Of a DNA stretch of 64,000 nucleotides, positions 33,492 through 43,419 are shown one piece after another. Below the pieces are notes generated by a model, which worked only from the letters and a program-made list of their open reading frames with translations, had not been told where the DNA came from and searched no databases. Source of the stretch: Streptomyces galbus (lineage in GTDB: Bacteria; Actinomycetota; Actinomycetes; Streptomycetales; Streptomycetaceae). The position numbers were made by a program, and so were the translations under genes. Numbering within the stretch: the stretch's first letter is position 1; each line of letters opens with the position of its first letter. The DNA lies in contig NZ_SZPR01000008.1 in assembly GCF_005280195.1 (NCBI RefSeq), forward strand, positions 531,346 to 595,345, in the 5' to 3' direction.

Positions 33492-35096
33492 ATGCGAGCT
33501 GCCGCCCTCCACACGGCCGCCGGAGCCCTGCTCCTGTCCACGCTCACCGCCGTCCCGGCGGCCGGCTCCCCCATCTCCCCCGGTGCCCCCGCCGCCACCG
33601 GCATCGCCGAACGGCACGGCACCGCGGTCGCGGCCGCCCGCGCCGCCGCCACCGGCATCGACTTCGGCGCGTGCCCCGACGCCGAGGACCTGCCCGCCGG
33701 CATCCGGTGCGGCACGGTCACCGTGCCGCTGGACTACGCCCACCCCGACGGCCGGCAGATCGAGCTCACCGTCAGCCGCGTCGAGGCCACCGGCAAGGAC
33801 CCGCAGAGCGGCGGGCGGCGCGTCCCCCGGCAGGGCTCGCTGGTCTTCAACCCGGGCGGCCCCGGCGGCTCGGGCCTGTACTTCCCGCTGACCGGCCTGC
33901 TGCCCGAGTGGAAGCGCCTGGGCGCCGCCTACGACCTCGTCGGCTACGACGCGCGCGGCGTGGGCCGTTCCGCCCCGCTGTCCTGCGAGGACCCCGGGCA
34001 CTTCTTCAAGGGCCCGTCGCCGGCGCCGACCCACCCGTCCGAGGCGTACAAGCGCGAGCGCATCACGCGGGCCAAGGCGTACGCGCGCGGCTGCGCCGAG
34101 CGCTCCGGCGACGCCCTGCGGCACTACCACTCGCTGAACAACGCCCGCGACCTGGACGTGCTGCGCGCCGCGCTGGGCGAGAACCGGCTGACGTTCATGG
34201 GCGCCTCGTACGGCACGTACTTCGGCGCGCTGTACGCGACGCTGTTCCCCTCGCACGTGCGGCGGATGGTGTTCGACGCGCCGGTGGACCCGGACCCGGA
34301 GCACATCTGGTACCGCGACAACCTCGCCCAGTCGGCGGCGTTCGAGGCCCGCTGGGCGGACTTCCGCGACTGGGTCGCCCGGCACGACGACGTGTACGGC
34401 CTCGGCGCCACCCCGCAGGAGGTGCAGCGCAGCTACGAGCGCGCCCGGGACCGGCTGGCCGCCGAACCGGCGGGCGGCACCGTCGGACCGGCCCAGCTCC
34501 AGGGCGCGTTCCTCCAGGCCACGTACTACGACGACTACTGGCCGCACCGCGCCGAGGCGCTGTCGGAGTACCTCAGGGGCCGGCCGGAGCAGCTCGTCGC
34601 GCAGGCCGGGCCGGTACGGGAGGCGGCCGCCGAGGCGGAGAACTCCCGCGCCGTCTACACGGCCGTGGAGTGCAACGACGCGCCCTGGCCGACCGACTGG
34701 CGGGTGTGGGACCGGGACAACACCCGGCTCGCGCGCGTGGCGCCCTTCGAGACGTGGGACAACGTGTGGGCGAACCTGCCGTGCGCGTACTGGCCGGGGC
34801 CGCGCCAGCGGCCGGTGGACGTGCGGACCGGACCGGGCGAGCTGCCGCCGACGCTGATCCTGGCCGCCGAGCAGGACGCCGCCGCGCCCTACGAGGGGGC
34901 GCTGGAGATGCACCGGAGGCTGTCGGGCTCGGTGCTGGTGACCGAGCGGGACGCGGGCACCCACGGCATCGCCGGCGGGCCGAACCGGTGCGTCGACGGG
35001 CACCTGGAGGCATACCTCCTCCAAGGGCGGCTGCCGGTGCGGCGGGCCGCCTGCGCCGGGCGCGCGGAGCCGGAACCGCGCGCCCCGGCGCAGTGA
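33492..35096 (+). CDS. Secreted S33-family alpha/beta hydrolase (tripeptidyl aminopeptidase type)
   Basis: A 534-residue protein with a signal peptide (MRAAALHTAAGALLLSTLTA) and a propeptide-like Ala-rich stretch. The alpha/beta hydrolase has an oxyanion loop FNPGGPGGSG, a nucleophile elbow MGASYGTYFGALYA (Ser in GxSxG), Asp in LAAEQDAAAPYEGA and His in DAGTHGIAGG. The helical lid contains CNDAPW and a WANLPCAYWPG motif, typical of Streptomyces tripeptidyl/prolyl aminopeptidases that trim N-termini of secreted proteins. AAGGGA lies 7 nt before ATG 33492. It ends at a strong terminator. Confidence 0.92.
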   Translation: MRAAALHTAAGALLLSTLTAVPAAGSPISPGAPAATGIAERHGTAVAAARAAATGIDFGACPDAEDLPAGIRCGTVTVPLDYAHPDGRQIELTVSRVEATGKDPQSGGRRVPRQGSLVFNPGGPGGSGLYFPLTGLLPEWKRLGAAYDLVGYDARGVGRSAPLSCEDPGHFFKGPSPAPTHPSEAYKRERITRAKAYARGCAERSGDALRHYHSLNNARDLDVLRAALGENRLTFMGASYGTYFGALYATLFPSHVRRMVFDAPVDPDPEHIWYRDNLAQSAAFEARWADFRDWVARHDDVYGLGATPQEVQRSYERARDRLAAEPAGGTVGPAQLQGAFLQATYYDDYWPHRAEALSEYLRGRPEQLVAQAGPVREAAAEAENSRAVYTAVECNDAPWPTDWRVWDRDNTRLARVAPFETWDNVWANLPCAYWPGPRQRPVDVRTGPGELPPTLILAAEQDAAAPYEGALEMHRRLSGSVLVTERDAGTHGIAGGPNRCVDGHLEAYLLQGRLPVRRAACAGRAEPEPRAPAQ

Positions 35097-35097
35097 G

Positions 35098-35134
35098 GCG
35101 GGGGAGCACCGGGCGCGTCCCGGTGCTCCCCCGC
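35098..35134. terminator. Strong bidirectional terminator
   Basis: A perfect 16-bp inverted repeat (35098-35113 with 35119-35134) and 5-nt loop, starting 2 nt after the peptidase stop and 45 nt from the convergent hemQ stop. Confidence 0.85.
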
Positions 35135-35178
35135 ACCCGCTGGGGCCGGGACGGACTCGCCGTCCCGCGCGCGGCCGC

Positions 35179-35910
35179 TCAGGCCAGGCCGGCCACCAGG
35201 TCCGCCACCGACTTGCGGCGGCCGGTGTAGAACGGCACCTCCTCGCGCACGTGGCGACGGGCCTCCGAGGCGCGCAGGTGACGCATCAGGTCGACGATGC
35301 GGTACAGCTCGTCGGCCTCGAAGGCGAGGATCCACTCGTAGTCGCCGAGCGAGAACGAGGCGACCGTGTTGGCGCGCACGTCCGGGTAGCCGCGGGCCAT
35401 CTTGCCGTGGTCGGCGAGCATGCGGCGGCGGTCCTCGTCGGGCAGCAGGTACCAGTCGTAGGAGCGCACGAAGGGGTAGACGCTGACGTAGTCGCGCGGC
35501 GTCTCGTCGGCGAGGAACGCCGGGATGTGCGAGCGGTTGAACTCCGCCGGGCGGTGCAGCGCCATGTTCGACCAGACGGGTTCGAGGGCGCGGCCGAGCC
35601 GGGTGCGGCGGAAGAGGTTGTACGCCTCCTGGAGCTGGTCGCTGGTCTCCGCGTGCCACCAGATCATCAGGTCCGCGTCGGCGCGCAGGCCGGACACGTC
35701 GTAGGTGCCGCGGACCGTGACGTCCTTGGCGGCGAGCTGGTCGAAGAGCTCCTGCACCTCGTCGGCGTAGCCGGAGCGGTCCTCGGGGAGCACGTCCTTC
35801 AGCCTGAAGACCGACCAGAGCGTGTAGCGGATGACCTCGTTGAGGTCCTTGGCCAGCTTGCCCTTGTTCGGGATCCTGCCGGGCTCGGTGGTGGGGGCGT
35901 CGTCACTCAT
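35179..35910 (-). CDS. hemQ: Coproheme decarboxylase (HemQ, chlorite-dismutase-like)
   Basis: A 243-residue cytosolic protein of the chlorite dismutase fold that converts iron-coproporphyrin III to heme b, the last step of the coproporphyrin-dependent route of actinobacteria. Family segments: [15 protein letters not shown], the [21 protein letters not shown] dimer part, [33 protein letters not shown] with the axial-His region, and [28 protein letters not shown]. The ATG at 35910 is 4 nt after the hemG stop, so both are one operon. Confidence 0.96.
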   Translation of the reverse strand: MSDDAPTTEPGRIPNKGKLAKDLNEVIRYTLWSVFRLKDVLPEDRSGYADEVQELFDQLAAKDVTVRGTYDVSGLRADADLMIWWHAETSDQLQEAYNLFRRTRLGRALEPVWSNMALHRPAEFNRSHIPAFLADETPRDYVSVYPFVRSYDWYLLPDEDRRRMLADHGKMARGYPDVRANTVASFSLGDYEWILAFEADELYRIVDLMRHLRASEARRHVREEVPFYTGRRKSVADLVAGLA

Positions 35911-35914
35911 GCCC

Positions 35915-37372
35915 TCATTCTCCCGCTCCGCCGTGCAGGCTCTGCACCGGGTCGGCGGTGAGCCGCTGCACACCGCGCGGGTCCCCGGCGAGCTGGTCCA
36001 CGGCCGCGTACGCGCTCGCGACACAGGCCGGGATGCCGACGCCGTCGTACTGCGCGCCGCACACGGCGAGGCCGGGCAGCGCGGCCACGTGCGCGCGGAT
36101 GCGGGCCACGCGCGCGTGGTGGCCCACGGGGTACTGGGGCAGGCCGTCGGTCCACCGGGTGACGAGGCCGGCGACCGGCGCGGCGGTCAGACCGGTGGCC
36201 TCGCGCAGGTCGTGGCGCGAGACCTCGACCAGTTCGGCGTCGTCCCGGCCGAGGACCTCCGTCTCGCCGTAGCGGCCCACGGAGGTGCGCAGGACGAACA
36301 GCTCCGGGTCCTCCTGCGCGCTCCAGGCCCACTTCTGCGCGGAGAACGTCGACGCCTTGATGGTGCGGCCGTCCACGGGCGGCACGAGGAACCCGCTGCC
36401 CGGCGGGAGGGACACGTCGGCGCGGCGGTAGGCGAGGGTGACCAGGGCCATGGAGGCGTACTCGACGGCGCGCAGCTCGGCGGCCGCCCCGGGGCACTCG
36501 GCGGCCAGCAGGTCGGCGGCGGCGGGCGCGGGGACGGCGACGACCACGGCGTCCGCCGACAGCACCCGGTCCCCGGCGGTCACCCGCCAGCCGCCCTCGG
36601 CGTCCCGGCGCAGCCCGGTCGCGGTCCGCCCGGTGAGGATCTCGCCGCCGCGCGCGGTGACGGACCCGGCGACCGCGACCGGCAGGGTGCCGACGCCGCC
36701 CTCCAGGCCCAGGAACACCGGCCCGGACTGCGCGGCCGCGGCGGCCTGGCCCTGGACCGCCCGCACCGCCTCGGTGAGCGTGGGGTGCTCGCGGGCGGCC
36801 CGGAAGAGCTGCGGGACCGCGGAGCGCATCGAGAGGCGGTAGGCGTCACCCGCGTACACCCCGCCCAGCAGGGGTTCGACGAGACGGTCGACGACCTCGC
36901 GGCCGAGGCGGGCCGCCACGTACTCCCCGACGGCCACGTCGTCGCCGATCCCGGTGGGCGGCAGGTCCGCCTCGCGCGCGATGCGGGCCAGGCCCTCGTC
37001 CGACAGCACGCCCGCGAGGGCGTCGGCGGTGCCGGGGACGCCCATGACGTGGCCCTTGGGCATGGGGCGCAGGGCGCCGCGGGTCCAGATCGCGGCGGTC
37101 GACGTGGCGGGCGGCTGGAGCCGGTCGGCGAGGCCCACCTCGCGCGCGAGGCCGACGGCCTCGGGACGGCGGGCCAGCATCGACTCGGCGCCGAGGTCGA
37201 CGCGGACGCCCTCGATCCGGCCGGCCACCAGCTTGCCGCCGAGCCGGGTCCCGGCCTCCAGGACGGTCACCCGGGCCCCGCGGTCCAGCAGCCGGTGCGC
37301 GGCGGCGAGCCCGGCGATGCCGGCTCCGACGACCACGACCCGCTGCCCCGCTCCCGTACGCGCTGCGCTCAT
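35915..37372 (-). CDS. hemG: Coproporphyrinogen III / protoporphyrinogen oxidase
   Basis: A 485-residue FAD enzyme (HemY/CgoX family) that oxidises coproporphyrinogen III to coproporphyrin III. It has the dinucleotide-binding loop [17 protein letters not shown], a second flavin motif [19 protein letters not shown], and the C-terminal [18 protein letters not shown] that closes the FAD site. Length matches the family. It is upstream of hemQ by 4 nt and followed on the opposite side by a DUF4349 gene. Gene naming varies (hemG, hemY, cgoX). Confidence 0.95.
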   Translation of the reverse strand: MSAARTGAGQRVVVVGAGIAGLAAAHRLLDRGARVTVLEAGTRLGGKLVAGRIEGVRVDLGAESMLARRPEAVGLAREVGLADRLQPPATSTAAIWTRGALRPMPKGHVMGVPGTADALAGVLSDEGLARIAREADLPPTGIGDDVAVGEYVAARLGREVVDRLVEPLLGGVYAGDAYRLSMRSAVPQLFRAAREHPTLTEAVRAVQGQAAAAAQSGPVFLGLEGGVGTLPVAVAGSVTARGGEILTGRTATGLRRDAEGGWRVTAGDRVLSADAVVVAVPAPAAADLLAAECPGAAAELRAVEYASMALVTLAYRRADVSLPPGSGFLVPPVDGRTIKASTFSAQKWAWSAQEDPELFVLRTSVGRYGETEVLGRDDAELVEVSRHDLREATGLTAAPVAGLVTRWTDGLPQYPVGHHARVARIRAHVAALPGLAVCGAQYDGVGIPACVASAYAAVDQLAGDPRGVQRLTADPVQSLHGGAGE

Positions 37373-37557
37373 GGCTCCACCCTCTCAGACGCCACCGACA
37401 GCCCCGCACGGCCCGTCCGCCCGCCCACCGGGAACGCACCGTGACCTGTTCGGGACCTGTTCGGGACCCGGCACCGCCAACGTCCCGGCGCCCCGCCGCG
37501 TCGAAGGAGCGTCAGTCGTCACCACGTCACGACTTCACCTCGGGGGGTCACACCCGC

Positions 37558-38628
37558 ATGCGCACACGACGTTCCGTACGAGACTCCGCCCCAGCACCTT
37601 CCCCGGCACGGGGTCCGGCCCGGCCGCGGGTCCGGCTCCTGGCCGGTCTGCTGCTGGCCGCCTCGGTCGCCCTGGCCGGGTGCGGCGGCGGCGACTCCGG
37701 CGCCTCCAGCGGCTCCGCCGACAAGGCGGCCGTCGGTCAGGACCAGGCCGGCGAGTACCAGGGCGCCCAGGACGGGGCCGCCGACGAGAAGGCCGCCGGT
37801 CCGGGCGGCGGCAGCGGCGCGAAGTCCGGGGCGGGGGCACGGGCCACCGCACCGCCGGCGCTCCCCGGCGACCGGATCATCCGCACCGCGTCCCTGACCG
37901 TCCGGGTCGCGGACGTGCCCCGGGCCCTCGACCGGGCCCGCACCGCGACCGAGGGCGCCGGCGGCTACGTCGGCGACGAGACCACCACGCGGGACGAGCA
38001 CGGCGTCGAGCACACGCGCGTGGTGCTGCGCGTGCCCGTCGGGAACTACGAGACGGTCCTCACCGCGCTCCAGGGCACCGGCACGCTGCTGGAGCGCACC
38101 GCGAAGGCGCAGGACGTCACGGACCAGGTCGTCGACGTCGACAGCCGGGTGGCGTCGCAGCGGGCCGGCATCGCGCGCGTGCGCGAGCTGATGGGACGGG
38201 CCACCAAGCTCAGCGACGTGCTGCTGCTGGAGGGCGAGCTGAACACCCGGGAGACCGAGCTGGAGTCGCTGCTCGCCCGCCAGGCCGCCCTGAAGGACCG
38301 CACCGACCTGGCGACCGTGACCCTGACCCTGGCCGAGAAGCCGGAGGCGCGGGCGGACCGGGACGACGGCCCCGGCCTGCTGGACGCCCTGGCGGGCGGC
38401 TGGGGCGCGTTCGTGACGATGCTGCGGTGGCTGGTGACGGCCCTCGCCGCGGTCCTGCCGTTCGCGGCCCTGGCGCTGGTCGTGGGGCTGGTGGCGCGGC
38501 GCGTGCTGCGCTCACGGCGGGCCGCCCGCCGTCCGGCGAGCACGCCCCCGCCCGTTCCGCCCACGCACCCCGGGCCCACCCTGCCGGCCCATCCCGCCGG
38601 GCCGGGACAGGAGGGCGGCCGGCACTGA
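37558..38628 (+). CDS. DUF4349 lipoprotein
   Basis: A 356-residue protein. The lipoprotein signal ends at VALAGCGGG (Cys ~42), then a low-complexity Gly/Ala/Asp linker. The DUF4349 domain follows (RIIRTASLTVRVADVPRALDRA, GGYVGDETTTRDE) with a long coiled-coil (QDVTDQVVDVDSRVASQRAG to LNTRETELESLLARQAALK), a C-terminal transmembrane helix (~290-315) and a basic Pro-rich tail. It is anchored at both ends, outside by lipid and by a membrane helix. Function unknown; the shape suggests an envelope-sensing or scaffold role. ATG 37558 is chosen because the upstream frame is not signal-like; the ribosome site is weak. Confidence 0.85.
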   Translation: MRTRRSVRDSAPAPSPARGPARPRVRLLAGLLLAASVALAGCGGGDSGASSGSADKAAVGQDQAGEYQGAQDGAADEKAAGPGGGSGAKSGAGARATAPPALPGDRIIRTASLTVRVADVPRALDRARTATEGAGGYVGDETTTRDEHGVEHTRVVLRVPVGNYETVLTALQGTGTLLERTAKAQDVTDQVVDVDSRVASQRAGIARVRELMGRATKLSDVLLLEGELNTRETELESLLARQAALKDRTDLATVTLTLAEKPEARADRDDGPGLLDALAGGWGAFVTMLRWLVTALAAVLPFAALALVVGLVARRVLRSRRAARRPASTPPPVPPTHPGPTLPAHPAGPGQEGGRH

Positions 38629-38643
38629 AATGCCGCGCCCGCT

Positions 38644-38649
38644 TAGCGT
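38644..38649 (+). promoter_or_regulatory. -10 box of a leaderless oxidoreductase mRNA
   Basis: TAGCGT lies exactly 6 nt before ATG 38656, with no ribosome site between. Confidence 0.6.
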
Positions 38650-38655
38650 GTTCGC

Positions 38656-40056
38656 ATGAGCATGAGCGATGACGGTGCACGTCCCGGGCGGGAGCGGCTG
38701 GTCGTGGTGGGCGGGGACGCGGCGGGCATGTCGGCCGCGTCCCAGGCCCGGCGGCTGAAGGGTCCCGACGCGCTGGAGATCGTGGCGTTCGAGCGCGGCC
38801 ACTTCACGTCGTTCTCGGCGTGCGGCATCCCCTACTGGGTGGGCGGTGACGTGTCCGAGCGGGACGAGCTGATCGCGCGCACCCCCGAGGAGCACCGCGA
38901 GCGGGGCATCGACCTGCGCCTGCGCACCGAGGTCACCGAGCTGGACGTGGCCGGGAAGCGGGTCCGCGCGCGGGACGTGGACTCGGGGGCCGAGTCGTGG
39001 ACGTCGTACGACCGGCTGGTCCTGGCGACCGGGGCGCGGCCGGTGCGCCCGGAGCTGCCGGGCATCGACGCGCGGGGCGTCCACGGCGTGCAGACGCTGG
39101 ACGACGGGCAGGCCCTGCTGGACACGCTGTCCCGCGCGCGGGGCCGCCGGGCGGTCGTGGTGGGCGCCGGTTACATCGGGGTGGAGATGGCGGAGGCGCT
39201 CATCAACCGCGGGTACGAGGTGACCGTCGTGAACCGCGGCAGCGAGCCGATGTCGACGCTCGACGCGGACATGGGCCGCCTGGTGCACGCGGCCATGGAG
39301 GGCCTCGGCATCACCATGGTGAACGACGCCACGGTCACCGAGGTCCTCACCGGCGACGACGGGTGGGTGCGGGCGGTGGCCACCGAGGACGCCGAGTACC
39401 CGGCGGACGTGGTCGTGCTCGGCATCGGCGTGCGCCCCGACACCGCGCTCGCCCGGGCCGCCGGGCTGCCCCTCGGCGCGCACGGCGGCCTGCTCACCGA
39501 CCGGGCGATGCGGGTGCGCGGCCACGACGACATCTGGGCCGGCGGCGACTGCGTGGAGGTCCTCGACCTGGTCTCGGGCCAGCAGCGGCACATCGCCCTC
39601 GGCACGCACGCCAACAAGCACGGCCAGGTCATCGGCACCAACGTCGGCGGCGGCTACGCCACCTTCCCCGGCGTGGTCGGCACCGCCGTCAGCAAGGTGT
39701 GCGACCTGGAGATCGCCCGCACGGGGCTGCGCGAGAAGGACGCCCGCCGTGTCGGCCTGCGGTACGAGGCGGTCACCATCGAGTCCACCAGCCGGGCCGG
39801 CTACTACCCCGGCGCCTCCCCCATGACCGTGAAGATGCTCGCCGAGCGCCGCACGGGCCGGCTGCTGGGCGTGCAGATCGTCGGCCGGGAGGGCGCGGCC
39901 AAGCGGGTCGACGTCGCGGCGGTCGCCCTGACGGCGGGCATGACGGTGGAGCAGATGACCGCCCTGGACCTGGGCTACGCCCCGCCGTTCAGCCCGGTGT
40001 GGGACCCGGTCCTGGTGGCGGCGCGCAAGGCCGCGGCGAAGGTGCGGGGTCTCTGA
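38656..40056 (+). CDS. CoA-disulfide-reductase-like FAD/NAD(P) oxidoreductase
   Basis: A 466-residue class III pyridine-nucleotide disulfide reductase. FAD loop VVVGGDAAGMSAASQA (about 16-31), single redox-active Cys in FSACGIPYWVGG (~55), NAD(P) loop AVVVGAGYIGVEMAEAL, ATG motif LVLATGARP, FAD-closing IWAGGDCVEV and the C-terminal dimer domain. Relatives reduce CoA disulfide, persulfides, NADH-dependent peroxide or oxygen. The single Cys with Ser/Ala in front is as in CoA-disulfide reductase and NADH oxidase; no rhodanese domain is fused. The precise substrate is undetermined. Confidence 0.88.
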   Translation: MSMSDDGARPGRERLVVVGGDAAGMSAASQARRLKGPDALEIVAFERGHFTSFSACGIPYWVGGDVSERDELIARTPEEHRERGIDLRLRTEVTELDVAGKRVRARDVDSGAESWTSYDRLVLATGARPVRPELPGIDARGVHGVQTLDDGQALLDTLSRARGRRAVVVGAGYIGVEMAEALINRGYEVTVVNRGSEPMSTLDADMGRLVHAAMEGLGITMVNDATVTEVLTGDDGWVRAVATEDAEYPADVVVLGIGVRPDTALARAAGLPLGAHGGLLTDRAMRVRGHDDIWAGGDCVEVLDLVSGQQRHIALGTHANKHGQVIGTNVGGGYATFPGVVGTAVSKVCDLEIARTGLREKDARRVGLRYEAVTIESTSRAGYYPGASPMTVKMLAERRTGRLLGVQIVGREGAAKRVDVAAVALTAGMTVEQMTALDLGYAPPFSPVWDPVLVAARKAAAKVRGL

Positions 40057-40120
40057 CGGCTCCCCCGGGGCCGCGCCCCCGGCCGTCCAGGTGCCCCCGC
40101 GCCTGCCACACCGCCCCTGC

Positions 40121-40390
40121 TCAGCCCGTTCCGCTGATCCGCGGCAGGGCCGACACCGCGGCCGTCGGCGGCTGCTCCGCCGGTTTGGCGTGGGCGGCCG
40201 CGGCCGGGCGGGAGCGGAGCCGGTGGCCGACGGCCTCGTCCAGCGTCACCGGGCGCTGCATCTGCGTGGCGAGCCGCCCCGCCTCCTGGCCCAGCCGGGC
40301 CACGTCCTCCCAGGGGAGCCGCACCACGAGGGAGATCTCCGCCTCGCCGTCGGGCAGCGCGTGCACCGCGGGCGTCACTCGGTCGTTCAT
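40121..40390 (-). CDS. Small conserved protein of unknown function
   Basis: An 89-residue protein. An N-terminal alpha/beta part (ISLVVRLPWEDVARLGQEAGRLATQMQRPVTLDEAV) resembles a ribbon-helix-helix-like or short DNA-binding unit but is not clearly one; the C-terminal half is Ala/Pro-rich. GAGGAA lies 7 nt before ATG 40390, and codon use is normal for the genome, so it is probably real. It converges on the oxidoreductase gene. Confidence 0.65.
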   Translation of the reverse strand: MNDRVTPAVHALPDGEAEISLVVRLPWEDVARLGQEAGRLATQMQRPVTLDEAVGHRLRSRPAAAAHAKPAEQPPTAAVSALPRISGTG

Positions 40391-40515
40391 CGCCTGTTCC
40401 TCACGTCGTCCCCGCGGCCCGCCTTCCCCGCGCCGCGGGCGGTTGCCGAGTCATACGCGCGCACGAAGGGCCCCGTTCACCGATTCGCCGAACGGATCGG
40501 GGGCAGTACTCCCGT

Positions 40516-41340
40516 GTGGTCATCCCCGTCCATGACGTGAACCCCGTGCGCCGCACCCCCTGGGTGACGTACGCGCTGATCGCCGCGAACGTGTTCGTCT
40601 TCCTGTTCATGCCCGGCCTGTCGGGTTCCGTGGCGGGCGACAGCAGCCTCGCCCAGAGCTGCCACCTGCACGCGTTCCTGGAGCACTACGCGGCCGTGCC
40701 CCGGGAGCTGATCCACCACCAGATGCCGCGCCTGGTCCCCACCGGCGAGGTGGGCACGGGCGCGCACGGCGCCGGCTGCGTCGTCGCGCCGCCCGGCTAC
40801 GACAAGTCACCGGTGGCCAGCGTCTTCACCGCGATGTTCCTGCACGGCGGCTGGCTGCACCTGCTGGGCAACATGCTGTTCCTGCTGATCTTCGGGAACA
40901 ACATCGAGGACCGCATGGGCCACGTCCGCTTCGCGCTGTTCTACGTGGTCTGCGGCTACGCGGCGGCGTACGGCTTCGCGCTGTTCAACGCCGGCTCCTC
41001 CGCACCGCTGATCGGCGCGTCCGGGGCGATCGCGGGTGTGCTCGGCGCCTACCTGGTGCTGTACCCGAAGGCCAGGGTGTGGGTCCTGGTGCCGTTCCTG
41101 GTGTTCCTGCCGCTGCGGCTGCCCGCGTGGCTGGTCCTCGGCTTCTGGTTCGCGCTCCAGGCCGTGTACTCCTCCGGCGAGGGCGTCTCGGACGCGGGCA
41201 CCGTGGCGTACGCGGCGCACGTCGTCGGCTTCCTCGCGGGGATGCTGCTCGCCTGGCCGCTCAAGCCGGGCACGCCCCCGCCGCCGGAGCCGGGCGGCCT
41301 CCTGTTCGGCCGGCGCGCCCGCCCCCGGCACACGTGGTGA
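40516..41340 (+). CDS. Rhomboid-family intramembrane serine protease
   Basis: A 274-residue protein with six to seven membrane helices. The rhomboid core is clear: FLHGGWLHLLGNMLFLLIFGNNIEDRMG (L1 loop and HxxxN oxyanion motif), the nucleophile Ser in IGASGAIAGVLGAYL and the catalytic His in AYAAHVVGFLAGMLLAW. An extracellular insertion between TM1 and the core carries two Cys (SCHLH and AGCVV) and may be disulfide-bonded. It cleaves membrane proteins within the bilayer; the substrate is unknown. The start is GTG 40516 (or the overlapping 40514 in another frame); no ribosome site is seen. Confidence 0.92.
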   Translation: MVIPVHDVNPVRRTPWVTYALIAANVFVFLFMPGLSGSVAGDSSLAQSCHLHAFLEHYAAVPRELIHHQMPRLVPTGEVGTGAHGAGCVVAPPGYDKSPVASVFTAMFLHGGWLHLLGNMLFLLIFGNNIEDRMGHVRFALFYVVCGYAAAYGFALFNAGSSAPLIGASGAIAGVLGAYLVLYPKARVWVLVPFLVFLPLRLPAWLVLGFWFALQAVYSSGEGVSDAGTVAYAAHVVGFLAGMLLAWPLKPGTPPPPEPGGLLFGRRARPRHTW

Positions 41341-41346
41341 GGTCCC

Positions 41347-41365
41347 GCCGGCCGCTGGGGCCGGC
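41347..41365. terminator. Weak hairpin between convergent genes
   Basis: A 7-bp GC stem (41347-41353 with 41359-41365) and 5-nt loop lie between the rhomboid and hemE stops. GC-rich by chance is possible. Confidence 0.35.
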
Positions 41366-41368
41366 CGG

Positions 41369-42436
41369 TCAGCGCGCCGTCTGCGTGTGGACGTACTCGG
41401 TCAGGCGCGTGAGCGCGTCCGGGTCGGTGGTCGGCATCACGCCGTGACCGAGGTTGAAGACGTGGCCCTCCAGACCGGCGGCCGCGTCGAGGACCTCGCG
41501 GACCTTGGCCTCCACGGCCTGCGGGGTGGAGAAGAGGACCGTCGGGTCGAGGTTGCCCTGCAGCGCCTTGCCGGGGCCGACCCGGCGGGCGGCCTCGTCG
41601 AGGGGCACCCGCCAGTCGACGCCGACGACGTCCGCGCCGGCCTCGCCCATCAGCCCGAGCAGCTCACCGGTGCCGACGCCGAAGTGGATGCGCGGCACGC
41701 CGTAGCCGGCGACGGCGTCGAAGACCTTGGCGGAGGCGGACATCACCGAGCGGCGGTAGTCGGCCGGGGCGAGCGCGCCGGCCCAGGAGTCGAAGAGCTG
41801 GACCGCGGAGGCGCCGGCCTCGATCTGCACCTTCAGGAAGGCGGCCGTGATGTCGGCGAGGCGGTCGAGCAGGTCGGCCCACAGCTCCGGGTCGCCGTAC
41901 ATCATCGCCTTGGCGTTCTCGTACGTGCGGGACGGGCCGCCCTCGACGAGGTAGCTCGCGAGGGTGAAGGGCGCGCCGGCGAATCCGATGAGCGGGGTGC
42001 TGCCGAGCTCACGGGTCAGCAGGCCGATCGCCTCGGTGACGTACGAGACGTCCTCGGGGGTCAGGTCGCGCAGCCGGGCCAGGTCGGCGCGGGTGCGGAC
42101 CGGCTCGGCGACGACCGGGCCGACCCCGGGCTTGATGTCCAGGTCGAGGCCGATGGCCTTGAGGGGGACGACGATGTCGCTGTAGTAGATCGCCGCGTCC
42201 ACGCCGTGCCGGCGCACGGGCTGCAGCGTGATCTCGGTGACCAGCTCCGGGCGCGTGCACGACTCGAGCATCGGGATGCCCTCGCGGACCTTGCGGTACT
42301 CCGGCAGCGAGCGCCCGGCCTGGCGCATGAACCACACCGGGGTGTGCGGCACGGGCTCACGCCGGCACGCCTTCAGGAAGGGGCTGTCGTACGTCGCGGT
42401 CGGCTGCATGCCCGTCGGGCTGGCGTTGGCACTCAC
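41369..42436 (-). CDS. hemE: Uroporphyrinogen decarboxylase
   Basis: A 355-residue cytosolic enzyme that decarboxylates uroporphyrinogen III to coproporphyrinogen III, feeding the coproporphyrin route completed by hemG and hemQ nearby. It has the invariant [15 protein letters not shown] (Arg pair and active-site loop), [13 protein letters not shown] with the catalytic Asp, [16 protein letters not shown] and [12 protein letters not shown] 42436 is chosen because GGGAGA lies about 9 nt upstream; a much longer upstream frame overlaps the divergent gene and is not coding. Confidence 0.97.
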   Translation of the reverse strand: MSANASPTGMQPTATYDSPFLKACRREPVPHTPVWFMRQAGRSLPEYRKVREGIPMLESCTRPELVTEITLQPVRRHGVDAAIYYSDIVVPLKAIGLDLDIKPGVGPVVAEPVRTRADLARLRDLTPEDVSYVTEAIGLLTRELGSTPLIGFAGAPFTLASYLVEGGPSRTYENAKAMMYGDPELWADLLDRLADITAAFLKVQIEAGASAVQLFDSWAGALAPADYRRSVMSASAKVFDAVAGYGVPRIHFGVGTGELLGLMGEAGADVVGVDWRVPLDEAARRVGPGKALQGNLDPTVLFSTPQAVEAKVREVLDAAAGLEGHVFNLGHGVMPTTDPDALTRLTEYVHTQTAR

Positions 42437-42520
42437 GACGGCAAGTCTCCCATGGCCGGGAAGCCGACGTGGCCGCGCCCCACACGGGTGTCTTGCCCTG
42501 CGCGGGGCCCCCGTTCCCCT

Positions 42521-42526
42521 TAATCT
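42521..42526 (+). promoter_or_regulatory. -10 box of a leaderless DUF3000 mRNA
   Basis: TAATCT lies 7 nt before ATG 42534; no ribosome site is present, so the transcript probably starts at the A of the ATG. Confidence 0.55.
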
Positions 42527-42533
42527 TCCCCGC

Positions 42534-43202
42534 ATGGCTGCGGATCGGGATCCACTGTCGGACGGCGCTGACGGAAGGGACGATGTGAACGAGGGGGACC
42601 GGGACGGGACCAGGACGACTCCGCTGCCCTTCCGGGCCGCCGTCGACGCGCTGAGGTCGGCGCGGCTGCGCCCGCAGATCGAGGTCGAGCCGACGCCGGC
42701 GCCCAAGCGGCTCGCGCCGTTCGCGTACGCCCTGGAGGCGACGGTGGTCGACGGCGAGCAGGAGCTGGCCGACGGCCGCCTGGTGCTGCTGCACGACCCG
42801 GCCGGGCACGACGCCTGGCGGGGCACGTTCCGCCTGGTGACCCTGATCCGGGCCGAGCTGGAGCCGGAGATGGCGGTCGACCCGCTGCTGCCCGACGTGT
42901 GCTGGTCGTGGCTGACGGGCGCGCTGCAGGCGCGCGGGCTGACGTACGGCGAGCCGAGCGGCACCGTCACGCGGGCGAGCTCGCACTACTTCGGCGGGCT
43001 GTCCGCGCGCCCGGCCGCCTCGCAGATCGAGATCCGCGCCTCCTGGACGCCCCGCGAGGGCCTCGGCGGGGCGCCGGACACCGGCGCCCACCTGGCGGCC
43101 TGGTGCGACCTGCTGGCCCAGGTGGCGGGGCTGCCGCCGGCCGGCCCCGGCGACGCGTCGGTGGTGACGCTGCCGCAGCGCCGCGGCCCGCAGTCCCGCT
43201 GA
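42534..43202 (+). CDS. DUF3000 family protein
   Basis: A 222-residue cytosolic protein conserved in actinobacteria. An acidic N-terminus precedes [40 protein letters not shown], then [33 protein letters not shown] and RASWTPRE. This is the DUF3000 core; its function is unknown. In streptomycetes it lies next to hemE and rnd/whiI, as here. The divergent gap to hemE is 97 bp. A terminator with a T-run follows. Confidence 0.88.
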   Translation: MAADRDPLSDGADGRDDVNEGDRDGTRTTPLPFRAAVDALRSARLRPQIEVEPTPAPKRLAPFAYALEATVVDGEQELADGRLVLLHDPAGHDAWRGTFRLVTLIRAELEPEMAVDPLLPDVCWSWLTGALQARGLTYGEPSGTVTRASSHYFGGLSARPAASQIEIRASWTPREGLGGAPDTGAHLAAWCDLLAQVAGLPPAGPGDASVVTLPQRRGPQSR

Positions 43203-43242
43203 CCCGCACCGCCCCCTCGCCCTCTCACCCCCCTCGCCCCCG

Positions 43243-43266
43243 AGCCCGGCACGGTCCGGGCTTTTT
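43243..43266 (+). terminator. Intrinsic terminator with T-run
   Basis: A 7-bp stem (43243-43249 with 43256-43262), 6-nt loop and TTTTT directly after: a canonical rho-independent terminator, uncommon in this genome. Confidence 0.85.
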
Positions 43267-43337
43267 CTCTGTCCGCCCACACCCTCATTGACCGTCTCTT
43301 TGTCGATACGGCCACTTTCAGTCACGGTCACACTCTC

Positions 43338-43355
43338 GAACGAACTGATTCGTTC
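43338..43355. promoter_or_regulatory. Inverted repeat upstream of whiI
   Basis: GAACGAA (43338-43344) and TTCGTTC (43349-43355) form a perfect 7-bp inverted repeat with a 4-nt spacer, about 65 bp upstream of the WhiG-type promoter. It sits in AT-rich DNA and looks like a regulator site. Which factor binds is unknown. Confidence 0.5.
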
Positions 43356-43419
43356 ACCGAACGATCGACCGCGTGTCCGAATTGCACGGATTGTTACTCA
43401 CTAAATCGTGATCTTTTTC

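Noticed and set aside
42437..42970. A long N-terminal extension of hemE
   Set aside because: It overlaps the divergent DUF3000 gene antisense, has no family similarity, and a ribosome site supports GTG 42436.
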